A DNA stretch of 57,658 nt from Peribacillus folii. Lineage in GTDB: Bacteria; Bacillota; Bacilli; Bacillales; DSM-1321. Of this stretch, positions 9,826 to 17,929 are shown piece by piece. The translations under genes were made by a program, and so were the position numbers. The DNA lies in the NCBI RefSeq assembly GCF_030271255.1, contig NZ_JASJOM010000017.1, forward strand, positions 1 to 57,658. The letters run 5' to 3'. Position 1 is the stretch's first letter. Each line of letters opens with the position of its first letter. The notes beneath the pieces were generated by a model. The model was given only the letters and a program-made list of their open reading frames with translations, did not search any database and was not told the DNA's origin.

Positions 9826-9860
9826 AAAAAATCTGTCCAGGAGCCTGGACAGATTTTTTT
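9826..9860 (+). terminator. brnQ terminator
   Basis: Perfect stem AATCTGTCCAGG/CCTGGACAGATT, loop AG, seven T. The A-run on the other side may also serve the convergent DinB-like gene. Confidence 0.9.
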
Positions 9861-9868
9861 GCATGTTT

Positions 9869-10408
9869 TCACACCATTTTCATTTCGCACCGTAATTCCC
9901 TCAGCTGTTGAAAGATTTGTCCGCGGTGATGCGATTCATGTTCAAGCAAATGGTATATGACCCATTCAGGTGTGACGTCATATTTTTCAAGAATCCTCGG
10001 TTTACGCCAATCATCCAGATCCATTGTCCGGAATTTCGAAAGAAGGACTTGCCGTACCCTATTCAGGCGGTCCAGATGCTCTTCCATCGTTTGTCCTGCC
10101 ACATGGGTCAGGGATCCATCCCCGGAACGGCTGTCTTCCGGAAACAGCGCAAGTATTTCCGGGTCCCATTCCGTGACGAGAACTTCTTCGTATAACCAAT
10201 CCGCCTCGACCAGGGCAATGTGATACAGCAGCGACCCGATCGTTTGCCGTTCATCCAGCTTCGTATCAAGTATGGCTTGGCTAACGCCGGTCAGTTGCGA
10301 GATGATCGTACGGCGTACATCTTCCAAGCACCAAAGCCACCGTCCGATTTCTGCTTCATACCCCGGCAGTGAGGCGAGTCTTAAATCCCTTTTTTCCAAG
10401 TAAATCAT
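9869..10408 (-). CDS. DinB/YfiT-like four-helix metal-binding protein
   Basis: A 179-residue DinB-family protein. The three histidines expected to bind a divalent metal are visible as YHIALVEADW (about residue 67) and HESHHRGQI (about residue 155). Family members include bacillithiol-dependent transferases and many of unknown role. It overlaps the stop of the upstream GNAT gene by four bases (ATGA), so the two are translationally coupled. GGAGG directly touches ATG 10408; a TTG at 10399 would have better spacing, so the first three residues are uncertain. Confidence 0.85.
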   Translation of the reverse strand: MIYLEKRDLRLASLPGYEAEIGRWLWCLEDVRRTIISQLTGVSQAILDTKLDERQTIGSLLYHIALVEADWLYEEVLVTEWDPEILALFPEDSRSGDGSLTHVAGQTMEEHLDRLNRVRQVLLSKFRTMDLDDWRKPRILEKYDVTPEWVIYHLLEHESHHRGQIFQQLRELRCEMKMV

Positions 10409-10947
10409 CCTCCGCTCTCACCTGTATTCTTAGCATTCAAAACCAAGGCAATATCCTTCCATTCGTAAATCAAAAGCGTTAATGCTTCGCCTGCGATGCT
10501 GATGGTTTCGGACTTGATCCACTTTGCACCGAATGCTTCATAAAAAAACTTGGATTTGTTTCCTTCGAGAACTTCAACAAATATCGAGTGATATCCTAGC
10601 TCTTCAAATTTCAAAAAAAGTTTCTTCATAAGCTTTCTGCCTATTCCCATTCCTTGATAGTCCTCAAGGATGTATATGGCGGTTAGATCACCGGAAGCAG
10701 CGACCTGATTTTTTGCTCTTTTCCCGCCAACAATGAAGCCGACAATCCTTCCCTCGCCATTTTCTGCAATGTAAACATGATTTCCTTTTTCCGATATAGT
10801 CTCTATCCATGAAGCCATCCTTTTTTCATAGGAGAGCTTGTCCAAAAAATCGCGTGCGATGATATGTTTATAAGTCGTCCTCCAACTGTCTACATGCACG
10901 ATCGCTATCCCTTCTGCATCGGCGACCGTTGCCTCCCTTATCTGCAA
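10405..10947 (-). CDS. GNAT-family N-acetyltransferase
   Basis: A 180-residue acetyl-CoA-dependent acetyltransferase. The N-terminal IREATVADAEGIAIVHVDSW and the acetyl-CoA loop (YQGMGIGRKLM, about residues 98-108) are typical of the RimI-like GNAT fold. TTG start at 10947 behind GGGGGAG. First gene of a two-gene unit with the DinB-like protein. Substrate not predictable. Confidence 0.9.
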   Translation of the reverse strand: MQIREATVADAEGIAIVHVDSWRTTYKHIIARDFLDKLSYEKRMASWIETISEKGNHVYIAENGEGRIVGFIVGGKRAKNQVAASGDLTAIYILEDYQGMGIGRKLMKKLFLKFEELGYHSIFVEVLEGNKSKFFYEAFGAKWIKSETISIAGEALTLLIYEWKDIALVLNAKNTGESGG

Positions 10948-11014
10948 TGCGACTCCCCCTTCCTATAATGAAATTCGTTGGAGATCAGTGGTATTCCTCT
11001 TTTCAGCGGCATGA

Positions 11015-11040
11015 TAAAAAGGGCAATCCCCTGATTGCCC
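11015..11040 (-). terminator. Terminator of a small minus-strand transcription unit
   Basis: GGGCAATC/GATTGCCC stem, loop AGGG, then five T on the minus strand. It cannot belong to sdaAA, which has its own terminator at 11441-11467, and so marks the end of the small gene at 11075-11233. Confidence 0.75.
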
Positions 11041-11074
11041 TCCATTATGCTTATTCATATTTGGCAGCTCGACC

Positions 11075-11233
11075 TTAATTACCTAAAAAAAGATTGGACC
11101 TCATTCCCTCCGATATACGCCTGCTTAGTAGATGATCCAGTTCCCGTTCTTGTTCAACCATTATCCGCTGCTCGAGTTTTTGAGCATATAGTGCATAACC
11201 GATCCCATGAGCCTGAAACATTGCTTTTTCCAT
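11075..11233 (-). CDS. Small 52-residue protein, unrecognised
   Basis: ATG 11233 to TAA 11075 encodes a hydrophilic, helix-prone peptide (middle: KLEQRIMVEQERELDHLLSR). It lies in a complete small unit: a sigma-A-like promoter at 11303-11331 and a dedicated terminator at 11015-11040. The ribosome binding site is weak; ATG 11221 (MFQAHG) with GGA seven bases upstream is an alternative start. The transcript could instead be a small RNA. I do not recognise the sequence. Confidence 0.45.
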   Translation of the reverse strand: MEKAMFQAHGIGYALYAQKLEQRIMVEQERELDHLLSRRISEGMRSNLFLGN

Positions 11234-11302
11234 TGCCGACGTGTACGTTAATTCGAGAAAATTGATGAAGAATCAATCCTTTCCAGTTTAAATTTCGTTT
11301 TC

Positions 11303-11331
11303 ATCTTATCATTGTGCCCGCTTCCTGACAA
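11303..11331 (-). promoter_or_regulatory. Promoter of the small transcription unit
   Basis: Minus strand TTGTCA (11326-11331), 17-bp spacer, TAAGAT (11303-11308). The remainder of 11332-11440 shows nothing I can name. Confidence 0.55.
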
Positions 11332-11440
11332 AGCGACTCAGCCTTCATATCCATGGATAATCCAGATTCTCGCCCGCAGAAACGCTGGAATCCGCTAATT
11401 ACCTCTATTTTCCTTTTTTATTCAAAAGATCCATCGTCAC

Positions 11441-11467
11441 AAAAAAGAAACCCCCGTTAACGGGGGG
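11441..11467 (-). terminator. sdaAB-sdaAA operon terminator
   Basis: CCCCCGTT/AACGGGGG stem followed on the minus strand by a T-rich tract. Confidence 0.85.
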
Positions 11468-11475
11468 ATGGATGA

Positions 11476-12351
11476 TCATTTATAAGATCCGAATATTTCC
11501 TCTGCCAGTCTCCGGCCTGTCGGAGTAGCCGCAAGGCCGCCCTCTGCCGTTTCCCGAAGTGCAACTGGCATGGTCTGCCCAATTTTATACATGGCATCGA
11601 TCACTTCATCACATGGGATGCGGCTCGTTATGCCTGCCAATGCCATGTCCGCTGCCGTTATCGCATTAGAAGCTCCCATCGCATTACGCTTCACGCAAGG
11701 AACCTCGACTAAACCAGCCACAGGGTCACAAACAAGACCAAGCATGTTTTTCAACGTGATTGCCATTGCCTCAGCAGCTTGACTAGGTGTACCGCCGGCT
11801 AGCTCAACAATCGCTGCTGCCGCCATTCCGCTTGCTGAACCGACTTCCGCTTGACAGCCGCCGGCTGCCCCGGAAATCGATGCGTTATTCGCGACGACGA
11901 AACCGAAGGCTGCCGAGGTGAAAAGAAAATCGATCATTTCTGCACGCGACGGGTTCAGCTTTTCCTTCACAGCAAATAAGGTGCCAGGAACCACGCCTGC
12001 CGATCCTGCAGTTGGAGTGGCACAAATCATTCCCATTGCTGCATTCACTTCGTTCGTGGCAACAGCCTTGCTGACGGCATCCAATAGCAAATTGCCTGCG
12101 AGCGCCCTGCCCGTTTTCATATAGTTTTGCAATAGGACCGCATCTCCGCCAGTTAAGCCTGTAACGGATTGGACGCCCTTAAGGCCCCGTTCCACCGCTT
12201 GCTCCATGACCGTTAGATTCCTGTCCATTTTTTCAATGATTTGCTCTCTTGGCAAGCCAGAGAACTCCATTTCTTGCAAAATCATGATTTCTGCGATTTT
12301 GACATTTTTACTTTCAGCGAGTTCAACCAACTCTGCTACATTCCGGAACAT
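11476..12351 (-). CDS. sdaAA: L-serine dehydratase, iron-sulfur-dependent, alpha subunit
   Basis: A 291-residue catalytic subunit; with SdaAB it deaminates L-serine to pyruvate and ammonia using a [4Fe-4S] cluster. Cysteines expected to hold the cluster are in the conserved stretches GMICATPTAGSAG, AAGGCQAEVGSASG, GLVCDPVAG and VEVPCVKRNAMGA. Length and sequence agree closely with the B. subtilis protein. Second gene of the operon, 41 bp after sdaAB. Confidence 0.97.
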   Translation of the reverse strand: MFRNVAELVELAESKNVKIAEIMILQEMEFSGLPREQIIEKMDRNLTVMEQAVERGLKGVQSVTGLTGGDAVLLQNYMKTGRALAGNLLLDAVSKAVATNEVNAAMGMICATPTAGSAGVVPGTLFAVKEKLNPSRAEMIDFLFTSAAFGFVVANNASISGAAGGCQAEVGSASGMAAAAIVELAGGTPSQAAEAMAITLKNMLGLVCDPVAGLVEVPCVKRNAMGASNAITAADMALAGITSRIPCDEVIDAMYKIGQTMPVALRETAEGGLAATPTGRRLAEEIFGSYK

Positions 12352-12392
12352 ATCTCTACCTCCACATCTATACGAACACTCTTAGCGTTTCT

Positions 12393-13055
12393 TTAATCCA
12401 CCATTTTAATGACTTGCAAAACGTTTTCCAATCCCTCTAGTTCTTTCATGATTTCAAGCTTGATCTTCTGATCGACTTCAATCACCATGAGGGCCATCTG
12501 ACCTTTTTCTTTGCGTGAAACTTCCATATGGCCGATGTTAATTTCATGATTTGCCAGGACCGTCGAAACGGAGGATATGATCCCAAATACATCATTGTGT
12601 ACAACCAAAATGGCTGGATTTTCACCTGACAATTTAAGCTTGAATGAATTCAGCTCCGTGATTTCGATCGTTCCGCCGCCAATGGAGATTCCCACAAGCT
12701 CCAATTCCTTATCTTCATCGAACAGTCTGATCTTGACTGTATTCGGATGATCCATCACCGTATCCTCGATCGTAAAGGTAACCTCCATGCCCGCTTCTTC
12801 CGCAATGGTTAAAGAGGAAGGAATCCTTTCATCATCGGTATCGAAATCCAATATCCCGCCAACGACAGCAACATCCGTGCCGTGTCCCCTGTAGGTTTTC
12901 GCAAAAGAACCGTACAAAGAAATGATGGCCTTTTTAGGTTGCTTTCCAAATAATGTCCTTGCCACCCTGCCGATTCTGGCAGCTCCCGCTGTATGTGAAC
13001 TGGAAGGTCCGATCATGACAGGACCGATTATATCGAATGCAGATCTGTATTTCAT
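12393..13055 (-). CDS. sdaAB: L-serine dehydratase, iron-sulfur-dependent, beta subunit
   Basis: A 220-residue subunit. The N-terminal half carries GPVMIGPSSSHTAGAARIGR and the C-terminal half an ACT domain (AILVVHNDVFGIISSVSTVL), the small-molecule sensing fold. The frame stays open to 13169, but ATG 13055 with AAAGGAG eight bases upstream gives the B. subtilis length, and the extra 38 codons fall in a structured leader. First gene of the operon. Confidence 0.95.
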   Translation of the reverse strand: MKYRSAFDIIGPVMIGPSSSHTAGAARIGRVARTLFGKQPKKAIISLYGSFAKTYRGHGTDVAVVGGILDFDTDDERIPSSLTIAEEAGMEVTFTIEDTVMDHPNTVKIRLFDEDKELELVGISIGGGTIEITELNSFKLKLSGENPAILVVHNDVFGIISSVSTVLANHEINIGHMEVSRKEKGQMALMVIEVDQKIKLEIMKELEGLENVLQVIKMVD

Positions 13056-13106
13056 CGTGTACTGCTCCTTTTCCGGCAATATAGTCGTTTGCTTTTCATT
13101 CAGGTT

Positions 13107-13195
13107 TATATGGTGAAATGGACAGGCGTCGTATCCGCTTGTACCAAAGTCTCCCATATAGCCCCACATCTATCAACCCCGTCGAAACGGACAAC
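13107..13195 (-). promoter_or_regulatory. Structured 5' leader of sdaAB
   Basis: The leader of roughly 140 nt starts with a CCGT-TTCG-ACGG tetraloop hairpin (13179-13190) and then has a seven-bp closing stem TATATGG (13154-13160) with CCATATA (13107-13113) around 40 nt. A -10-like TATAAT lies at 13202-13207 without a good -35. I cannot match it to a known riboswitch; function unknown. Confidence 0.35.
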
Positions 13196-13233
13196 CTCTA
13201 TATTATATTAAAATATCTTTATTTTTCCTAGAA

Positions 13234-13249
13234 ATGTAAACCCTTTCAT
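13234..13249 (-). promoter_or_regulatory. cre-like site upstream of sdaAB
   Basis: Minus strand ATGAAAGGGTTTACAT matches the cre consensus except for G instead of C at the central CG, about 40-55 bp upstream of the inferred start of transcription. The central CG matters for CcpA, so this is tentative. The rest of 13250-13480 is AT-rich with no visible gene. Confidence 0.3.
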
Positions 13250-13482
13250 TGCATATATCATCTTACCATATATTAGACTGCATACCTAACAAAATTTCTT
13301 TTAAAGAAAAGAAAAATAAAGACTAATTTTTCAGTATCTTTACATAATTTAATCTCTTCAAATACCCTTGTTAAAGGTTTTTGTCAGGTTCTCACTTATA
13401 TCAGGGAAGGCTCATTGGCTAGAGTGACCACTATACCATTTAACATTTTCAATAAGAAGAGACATGGATTCCGGGTAGAGGT

Positions 13483-13514
13483 AAAAAGGAGCAGCTGCAT
13501 ATGCCAGCTGCTCC
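13483..13514 (-). terminator. Terminator of the nucleotidase-nuclease operon
   Basis: Perfect ten-bp stem GGAGCAGCTG/CAGCTGCTCC with loop GCATATG and five T on the minus strand. Confidence 0.9.
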
Positions 13515-13533
13515 ATCCATTTCCTTAAACTTA

Positions 13534-16500
13534 CTAGCTCGCCTTTTTCTCTTCCGAATTCACGGCGCCCCAAATCTTGGACGCCCATTCAGGATGATCG
13601 ATGAATGGATTGCGGTTATGCTGCCAGCGATAAATGACATCATTGCGATGGCTTTCGAATTCGTCGACCGGATCGAGATCATTCCATTTCAATAGTGTCG
13701 ATAGCTTTCCATGGAGCGGTTGCGGATACGTATTGACTGTATCGGATAATTCCAGATCCAGATCTCCGTTTCCTTCATAACGGACGGCCATGTAAAACAG
13801 CATCCGGGCGATATCCCCTTTCACATCATCTGGCGGCTCCCAAGAATCGGCATCGAATTTACATGCACAGCCACCATATGCTTGGCCGCCCTCGTCAAAA
13901 TCGAGGTGGCCCCGTTTGCCATTCACCGTCACATCTGCGGGACGGAGATGATGCAGGTCGGTCCCTGGTCCTTTGCTTGTTCCAAAATCACCGTGGGACT
14001 TTGCCCAAACATGTTCACGGTTCCATTGCCCTGTATTGCCGCCATTGGCGTTCTTGGCAATCGATTTTCCAGAGTAAAGCAAAATGACGTTATCACTGTT
14101 TTGCGGATCTTCATCCGTTTCCTTAAGGGCATTCCATACTTGATCATAAGTCACCATCGTATGCCCCTTGATGATCGTGTACAGAGCAGACTTCAATTCC
14201 GTTCCCGTTTTACCTGCAGCCTTTTCATAATAGGCTTCAAGCGTCGAGTCTTCCGAGACATTCAACGTGAAACGAACAACCACTTCCGACTGCTTATCTT
14301 CGGCCTTGACTGCAACAATGGTTGTCCCCGCCTCTTTTGCAGGAAGGGTTAAAACGGAGCCGGAAACCGTACCAATTGTCGATGAAAAAGTCAGTTGGTC
14401 GCCATCGGGGTCTGTAAAATATTCAGCCAGATCGATCGTCACCTTGGAACCGAGTTGCACATTGACGTTCTCCAAACGTTTCATCACAACAGGCGCTTGG
14501 TTTCCTTTCGTCCCAAAAGGGGAAGCAATCGCTTCCCCTTCCGAATTGAAAAACTTGATATTCTTCGTGTCGACGCCTTCGGTCACTGTCCACTTCTGGA
14601 CATTTTCAGCGCCGCGGATTTCTTTTACATGAGCGTTATCGATGATGACTTCCTTCACCGCCATACCGCCAAAATCGATGACCGCTCCTTCTTTATCCGG
14701 ATTGACCGTAACGGTTGCATTTTTAAGACCCAAGCCTTTGAATACGGCATAGGAACTCTTCACCAAGATGCCTTCATCAATTTTGGACGATTCGTCCAAA
14801 TCGACCAATACACTAGGAGATGCAATCGTAAGTTTTTTTGTTTTAACGTTTTGCAAATGATACGTCTTGTCAGGGGCAACCGGTTCAACAGCACCTGATC
14901 CGGATAACGATGTCTGGATCAATACAGGATCATGATCGCTTGCCCGTCCATGCACTTCCATGAAGGATGAGTTAATATGGACGATATCGACTTTCGTCGC
15001 AGCGGCCATATTATTCGAGACGAGGATATGGTCCAATACTTGGGAATTCCCTTGATAGGTGTAAGAATACCGTTTCTCGAAAGGAACCTTCTCTATCATA
15101 TTCGTTAAGTCTTTGCCCTTCAGCGTTTTAAGCGGTGCCGAAAATTCATAATCATTAAAATCACCTAAAAGGACAATATTCGCCTTAGCATCCTGTGACT
15201 TTATTTCACTGACAAATCCATTGACAATGGAAGCAATTTTAAGCCTTTGCGTCTCACTGGAAAGCACAGGAGGCTGGTTCTTTCCGAATAATGGCTGGTC
15301 GCCGCCCTTTGAATTGAAATGATTGGCCACTACCACTACACTTTCTCCTTTGAATTCGAATTGGGCAGCCAATGGCTTCCGGCTTGAAGCGAAGGCAGGA
15401 TTGGCAGGCTCGATCCGTCCAGGATTCAAGGTAAGCTTTCCATCCTTGAACGCTACCGGCTGCGTCGCCGTCCCTTTTGTTCCCTCAGTCAACTTGACAC
15501 GGTCGACATTATATAAGAAGCCGACACGGATATTCCCGCCTGGAGCTCCGCCATCACGTTTATCTTCTGGGGCGATATCGATGAATTGGTAGTTCGGTCC
15601 GCCCAATGCTTTGATTTTGTCGGTCAGCTTCTTGGCACTTTGTGCAGAATCCGTTGTCCCGCTGTCCGTTGCCCCATCATTATCCTGCATCTCGGTAACG
15701 CCGATGATATCCGGCTGTTTCAGATTTGTAATGATCGATGTCGCTATCGTTTCCACTTTCTCGTTAGCGGTTTGCGTCGAGAAGTTCTCGATATTATAGG
15801 AAGCAATCGATAGCTTATCGGAATCCTTCTCGATCGCTGTCACTTCCCGGGCCGTGCCTCCATCCTTTAACGCAGGCAGCTGATTTTTATCCGTCAGGAC
15901 CCGGTAGTTGCTGAATCCATAGCTGAGTACGCCTGTAACAGGGCCATCAAAAGAATCGCCCGTTTTGGCCACGAATTTTTCATCATCTATATCCAAGATG
16001 ATCCGTTCAGGATTGAAATCGGTTTCCGTGATTTTCACGCCTTGAACCGCAGTCGTCGTTTCCATATTACCTGGAATCACGACCAATTCACCATAGTCTT
16101 GCGGCGCAACCATTTTTGGATTGTATACTTGGACGAGCATCCCTTCCAAGCTTTCGTAAAAATCAATGCCATCTTCTCCCGGATTGAAATCTGTCAATCT
16201 ATCATCATCTATGTTTTCCGCCGGCGGAGTGACATCTTTGCCGATGACGATCGGTTTCGGTACAGACAGTGTGCCCAATTTTTCAATGGCCGTATTCGTC
16301 AATTCCGTTGTCGGCAAATCCGTCGTTTTCATCTCGGCATATCCTTCGATATACCATTCAACGACCTTACCGGCCACTTTGATGTGATCTCCCGCCTTCA
16401 GGCCATGCGCTTTATTATATACAAGTATCCCCTCGGAAGTCGTTACGTCCTTATCCGGATTCGGATCTTGCATGTAAAAATTATTTGCATCTTTTACATA

Positions 16501-17865
16501 TGTGACGACACCCTCCACACCAGAAACGAGTTGATTCTCGTACGAGGAGTAATGATCCATCCCCTGAATGTCACGGATTTTCACTTCATTGGTTTTTGTG
16601 ACGGTATAGGCAAATGAGAAAGCCTCCGACGTTTTTTCGTTAACCGCTATTGCCTTTATGACTGTATCCTTCATCAAGATGATAGGCTCCGTGTAAAGCG
16701 TGCTTGATGAAGTCGGAGCGGAGCCATCGAGCGTATAATGGATCTTTGCATCCTTCCAGCCCGTATTAAGCGTCACCTTCGTCTTTTCACTGACCGTTCC
16801 TGGGAAAACATCCGTGTATACGGCCGGTTTATTGATTAGTTCGTAATCTTCAAGGCCACGCGGCTTCAGTTGGTAGGTGTCATTGAACTGTGATGCGATT
16901 CCGGTAACGGAGATGACATCACCATCCTTAAAGCTTTTCAGGAAATCATCATATGTCGATCCGTTGCGGTTATCGTGACGGACAACCACACTGTTTCCTT
17001 TGGCATCCTTCGCCAAAAATTCAAATGTTCCGTATGTTCCGGAGGCCGCCAATCCCGTAATGGTCACATTTTCAAGGGTGACCAGCTCCCCTTGTGTGTC
17101 CCCATTGATGCCAGCTGCGTCCAGTTTTTGGATGTCCGGGAGCTCATTCCCCGAAGAAATGACATCCAGCGAGGTTGGCTGCATTTGCAATTCCTTGTTA
17201 TAAGCAGAAACCTTGCCAATTAAGCGAACCTTATCCCCTTGCTTCACATCCTTAGGCCATACAGAGCCATAAATATAAAGGCCTGCCGTTTCATCCTGGA
17301 TATAAAAGCCTTTTCCTCCCCAATAGCCAAGCCCTGTCGTCACCACTCCATCCACCTGCACCACATCTTCGGTATTCGTCCGGGCCTCGGCAATGGAATC
17401 CAGAACCTTCACTTCAGGCTGTTCAGGAGAAGTTCCTCCATCCGTATTGATGGTGAATGCGGTCGGCGATTTCAGACCAGGTACGGAAAAATATTTTTCC
17501 AATTTCCCGGTGATCGTCACTTGCGCTTTCAACAATTCCGGATGGTCGACTAGATTCAATGCCGTGCGAACGCTTCCGGCTGGAAGCTGTACGGGCATGA
17601 TCTTCTTTACATCCGTTTCGTCGCTGCTGTCCGCTATTCCAATGTTCGTACCTTCAGTAAAAGGCGATGCCTGCTGATAGCTTGTCCCGCTTTTTGCGAC
17701 GCCGACGATGTATCCTTTCACAGTTGCCGTCCCGCTGTTATTATTGATGGCTTCCGCCACCGTGATCGTCGTCCCTTCCGCATTTGCAACGGCGGCATAT
17801 GGCAAAACCGTTGAAAGTACAAACAATATGGCAAGGTAAAGCTTGCTCATCCCACTCTTCTTCAA
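13534..17865 (-). CDS. Large secreted dual nuclease (ExeM-like phosphodiesterase plus endonuclease I)
   Basis: A 1443-residue secreted multidomain enzyme. Signal peptide about 1-30 (ends AVANA). Then OB-fold-like repeats (about 35-330), a chitobiase-type beta domain (FPGTVSEKTKVTLNTGWKDA), further OB-like repeats, an endonuclease/exonuclease/phosphatase domain about 685-980 (ASYNIENF, GVTEMQD, LLGDFNDYE, SDHDPVL), a beta-rich segment, a cadherin/Ig-like domain (YFTDPDGDQLTFSS), and an endonuclease I domain about 1195-1443 with active-site WNREHVWAKSHG and DLHHLRPAD, like B. subtilis YurI/Bsn. TTG 17865 is chosen because GGAGGGG lies eight bases upstream; the ATG at 17892 has none. It follows the 5'-nucleotidase gene by 64 bp, so the pair can take nucleic acid to nucleosides and phosphate outside the cell. 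Confidence 0.9.
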   Translation of the reverse strand: MKKSGMSKLYLAILFVLSTVLPYAAVANAEGTTITVAEAINNNSGTATVKGYIVGVAKSGTSYQQASPFTEGTNIGIADSSDETDVKKIMPVQLPAGSVRTALNLVDHPELLKAQVTITGKLEKYFSVPGLKSPTAFTINTDGGTSPEQPEVKVLDSIAEARTNTEDVVQVDGVVTTGLGYWGGKGFYIQDETAGLYIYGSVWPKDVKQGDKVRLIGKVSAYNKELQMQPTSLDVISSGNELPDIQKLDAAGINGDTQGELVTLENVTITGLAASGTYGTFEFLAKDAKGNSVVVRHDNRNGSTYDDFLKSFKDGDVISVTGIASQFNDTYQLKPRGLEDYELINKPAVYTDVFPGTVSEKTKVTLNTGWKDAKIHYTLDGSAPTSSSTLYTEPIILMKDTVIKAIAVNEKTSEAFSFAYTVTKTNEVKIRDIQGMDHYSSYENQLVSGVEGVVTYVKDANNFYMQDPNPDKDVTTSEGILVYNKAHGLKAGDHIKVAGKVVEWYIEGYAEMKTTDLPTTELTNTAIEKLGTLSVPKPIVIGKDVTPPAENIDDDRLTDFNPGEDGIDFYESLEGMLVQVYNPKMVAPQDYGELVVIPGNMETTTAVQGVKITETDFNPERIILDIDDEKFVAKTGDSFDGPVTGVLSYGFSNYRVLTDKNQLPALKDGGTAREVTAIEKDSDKLSIASYNIENFSTQTANEKVETIATSIITNLKQPDIIGVTEMQDNDGATDSGTTDSAQSAKKLTDKIKALGGPNYQFIDIAPEDKRDGGAPGGNIRVGFLYNVDRVKLTEGTKGTATQPVAFKDGKLTLNPGRIEPANPAFASSRKPLAAQFEFKGESVVVVANHFNSKGGDQPLFGKNQPPVLSSETQRLKIASIVNGFVSEIKSQDAKANIVLLGDFNDYEFSAPLKTLKGKDLTNMIEKVPFEKRYSYTYQGNSQVLDHILVSNNMAAATKVDIVHINSSFMEVHGRASDHDPVLIQTSLSGSGAVEPVAPDKTYHLQNVKTKKLTIASPSVLVDLDESSKIDEGILVKSSYAVFKGLGLKNATVTVNPDKEGAVIDFGGMAVKEVIIDNAHVKEIRGAENVQKWTVTEGVDTKNIKFFNSEGEAIASPFGTKGNQAPVVMKRLENVNVQLGSKVTIDLAEYFTDPDGDQLTFSSTIGTVSGSVLTLPAKEAGTTIVAVKAEDKQSEVVVRFTLNVSEDSTLEAYYEKAAGKTGTELKSALYTIIKGHTMVTYDQVWNALKETDEDPQNSDNVILLYSGKSIAKNANGGNTGQWNREHVWAKSHGDFGTSKGPGTDLHHLRPADVTVNGKRGHLDFDEGGQAYGGCACKFDADSWEPPDDVKGDIARMLFYMAVRYEGNGDLDLELSDTVNTYPQPLHGKLSTLLKWNDLDPVDEFESHRNDVIYRWQHNRNPFIDHPEWASKIWGAVNSEEKKAS

Positions 17866-17929
17866 GATCTCAACCCCTCCAACTTTTTCCATTTATATAA
17901 TCATCAAGCAGCAATCGTTTCCTCGCCCT

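Noticed and set aside
13140..13195. Resemblance of TTTCGACGGGG in the sdaAB leader to the tmRNA 5' end
   Set aside because: No acceptor half, tag frame or pseudoknots are present; the match is a short hairpin only.
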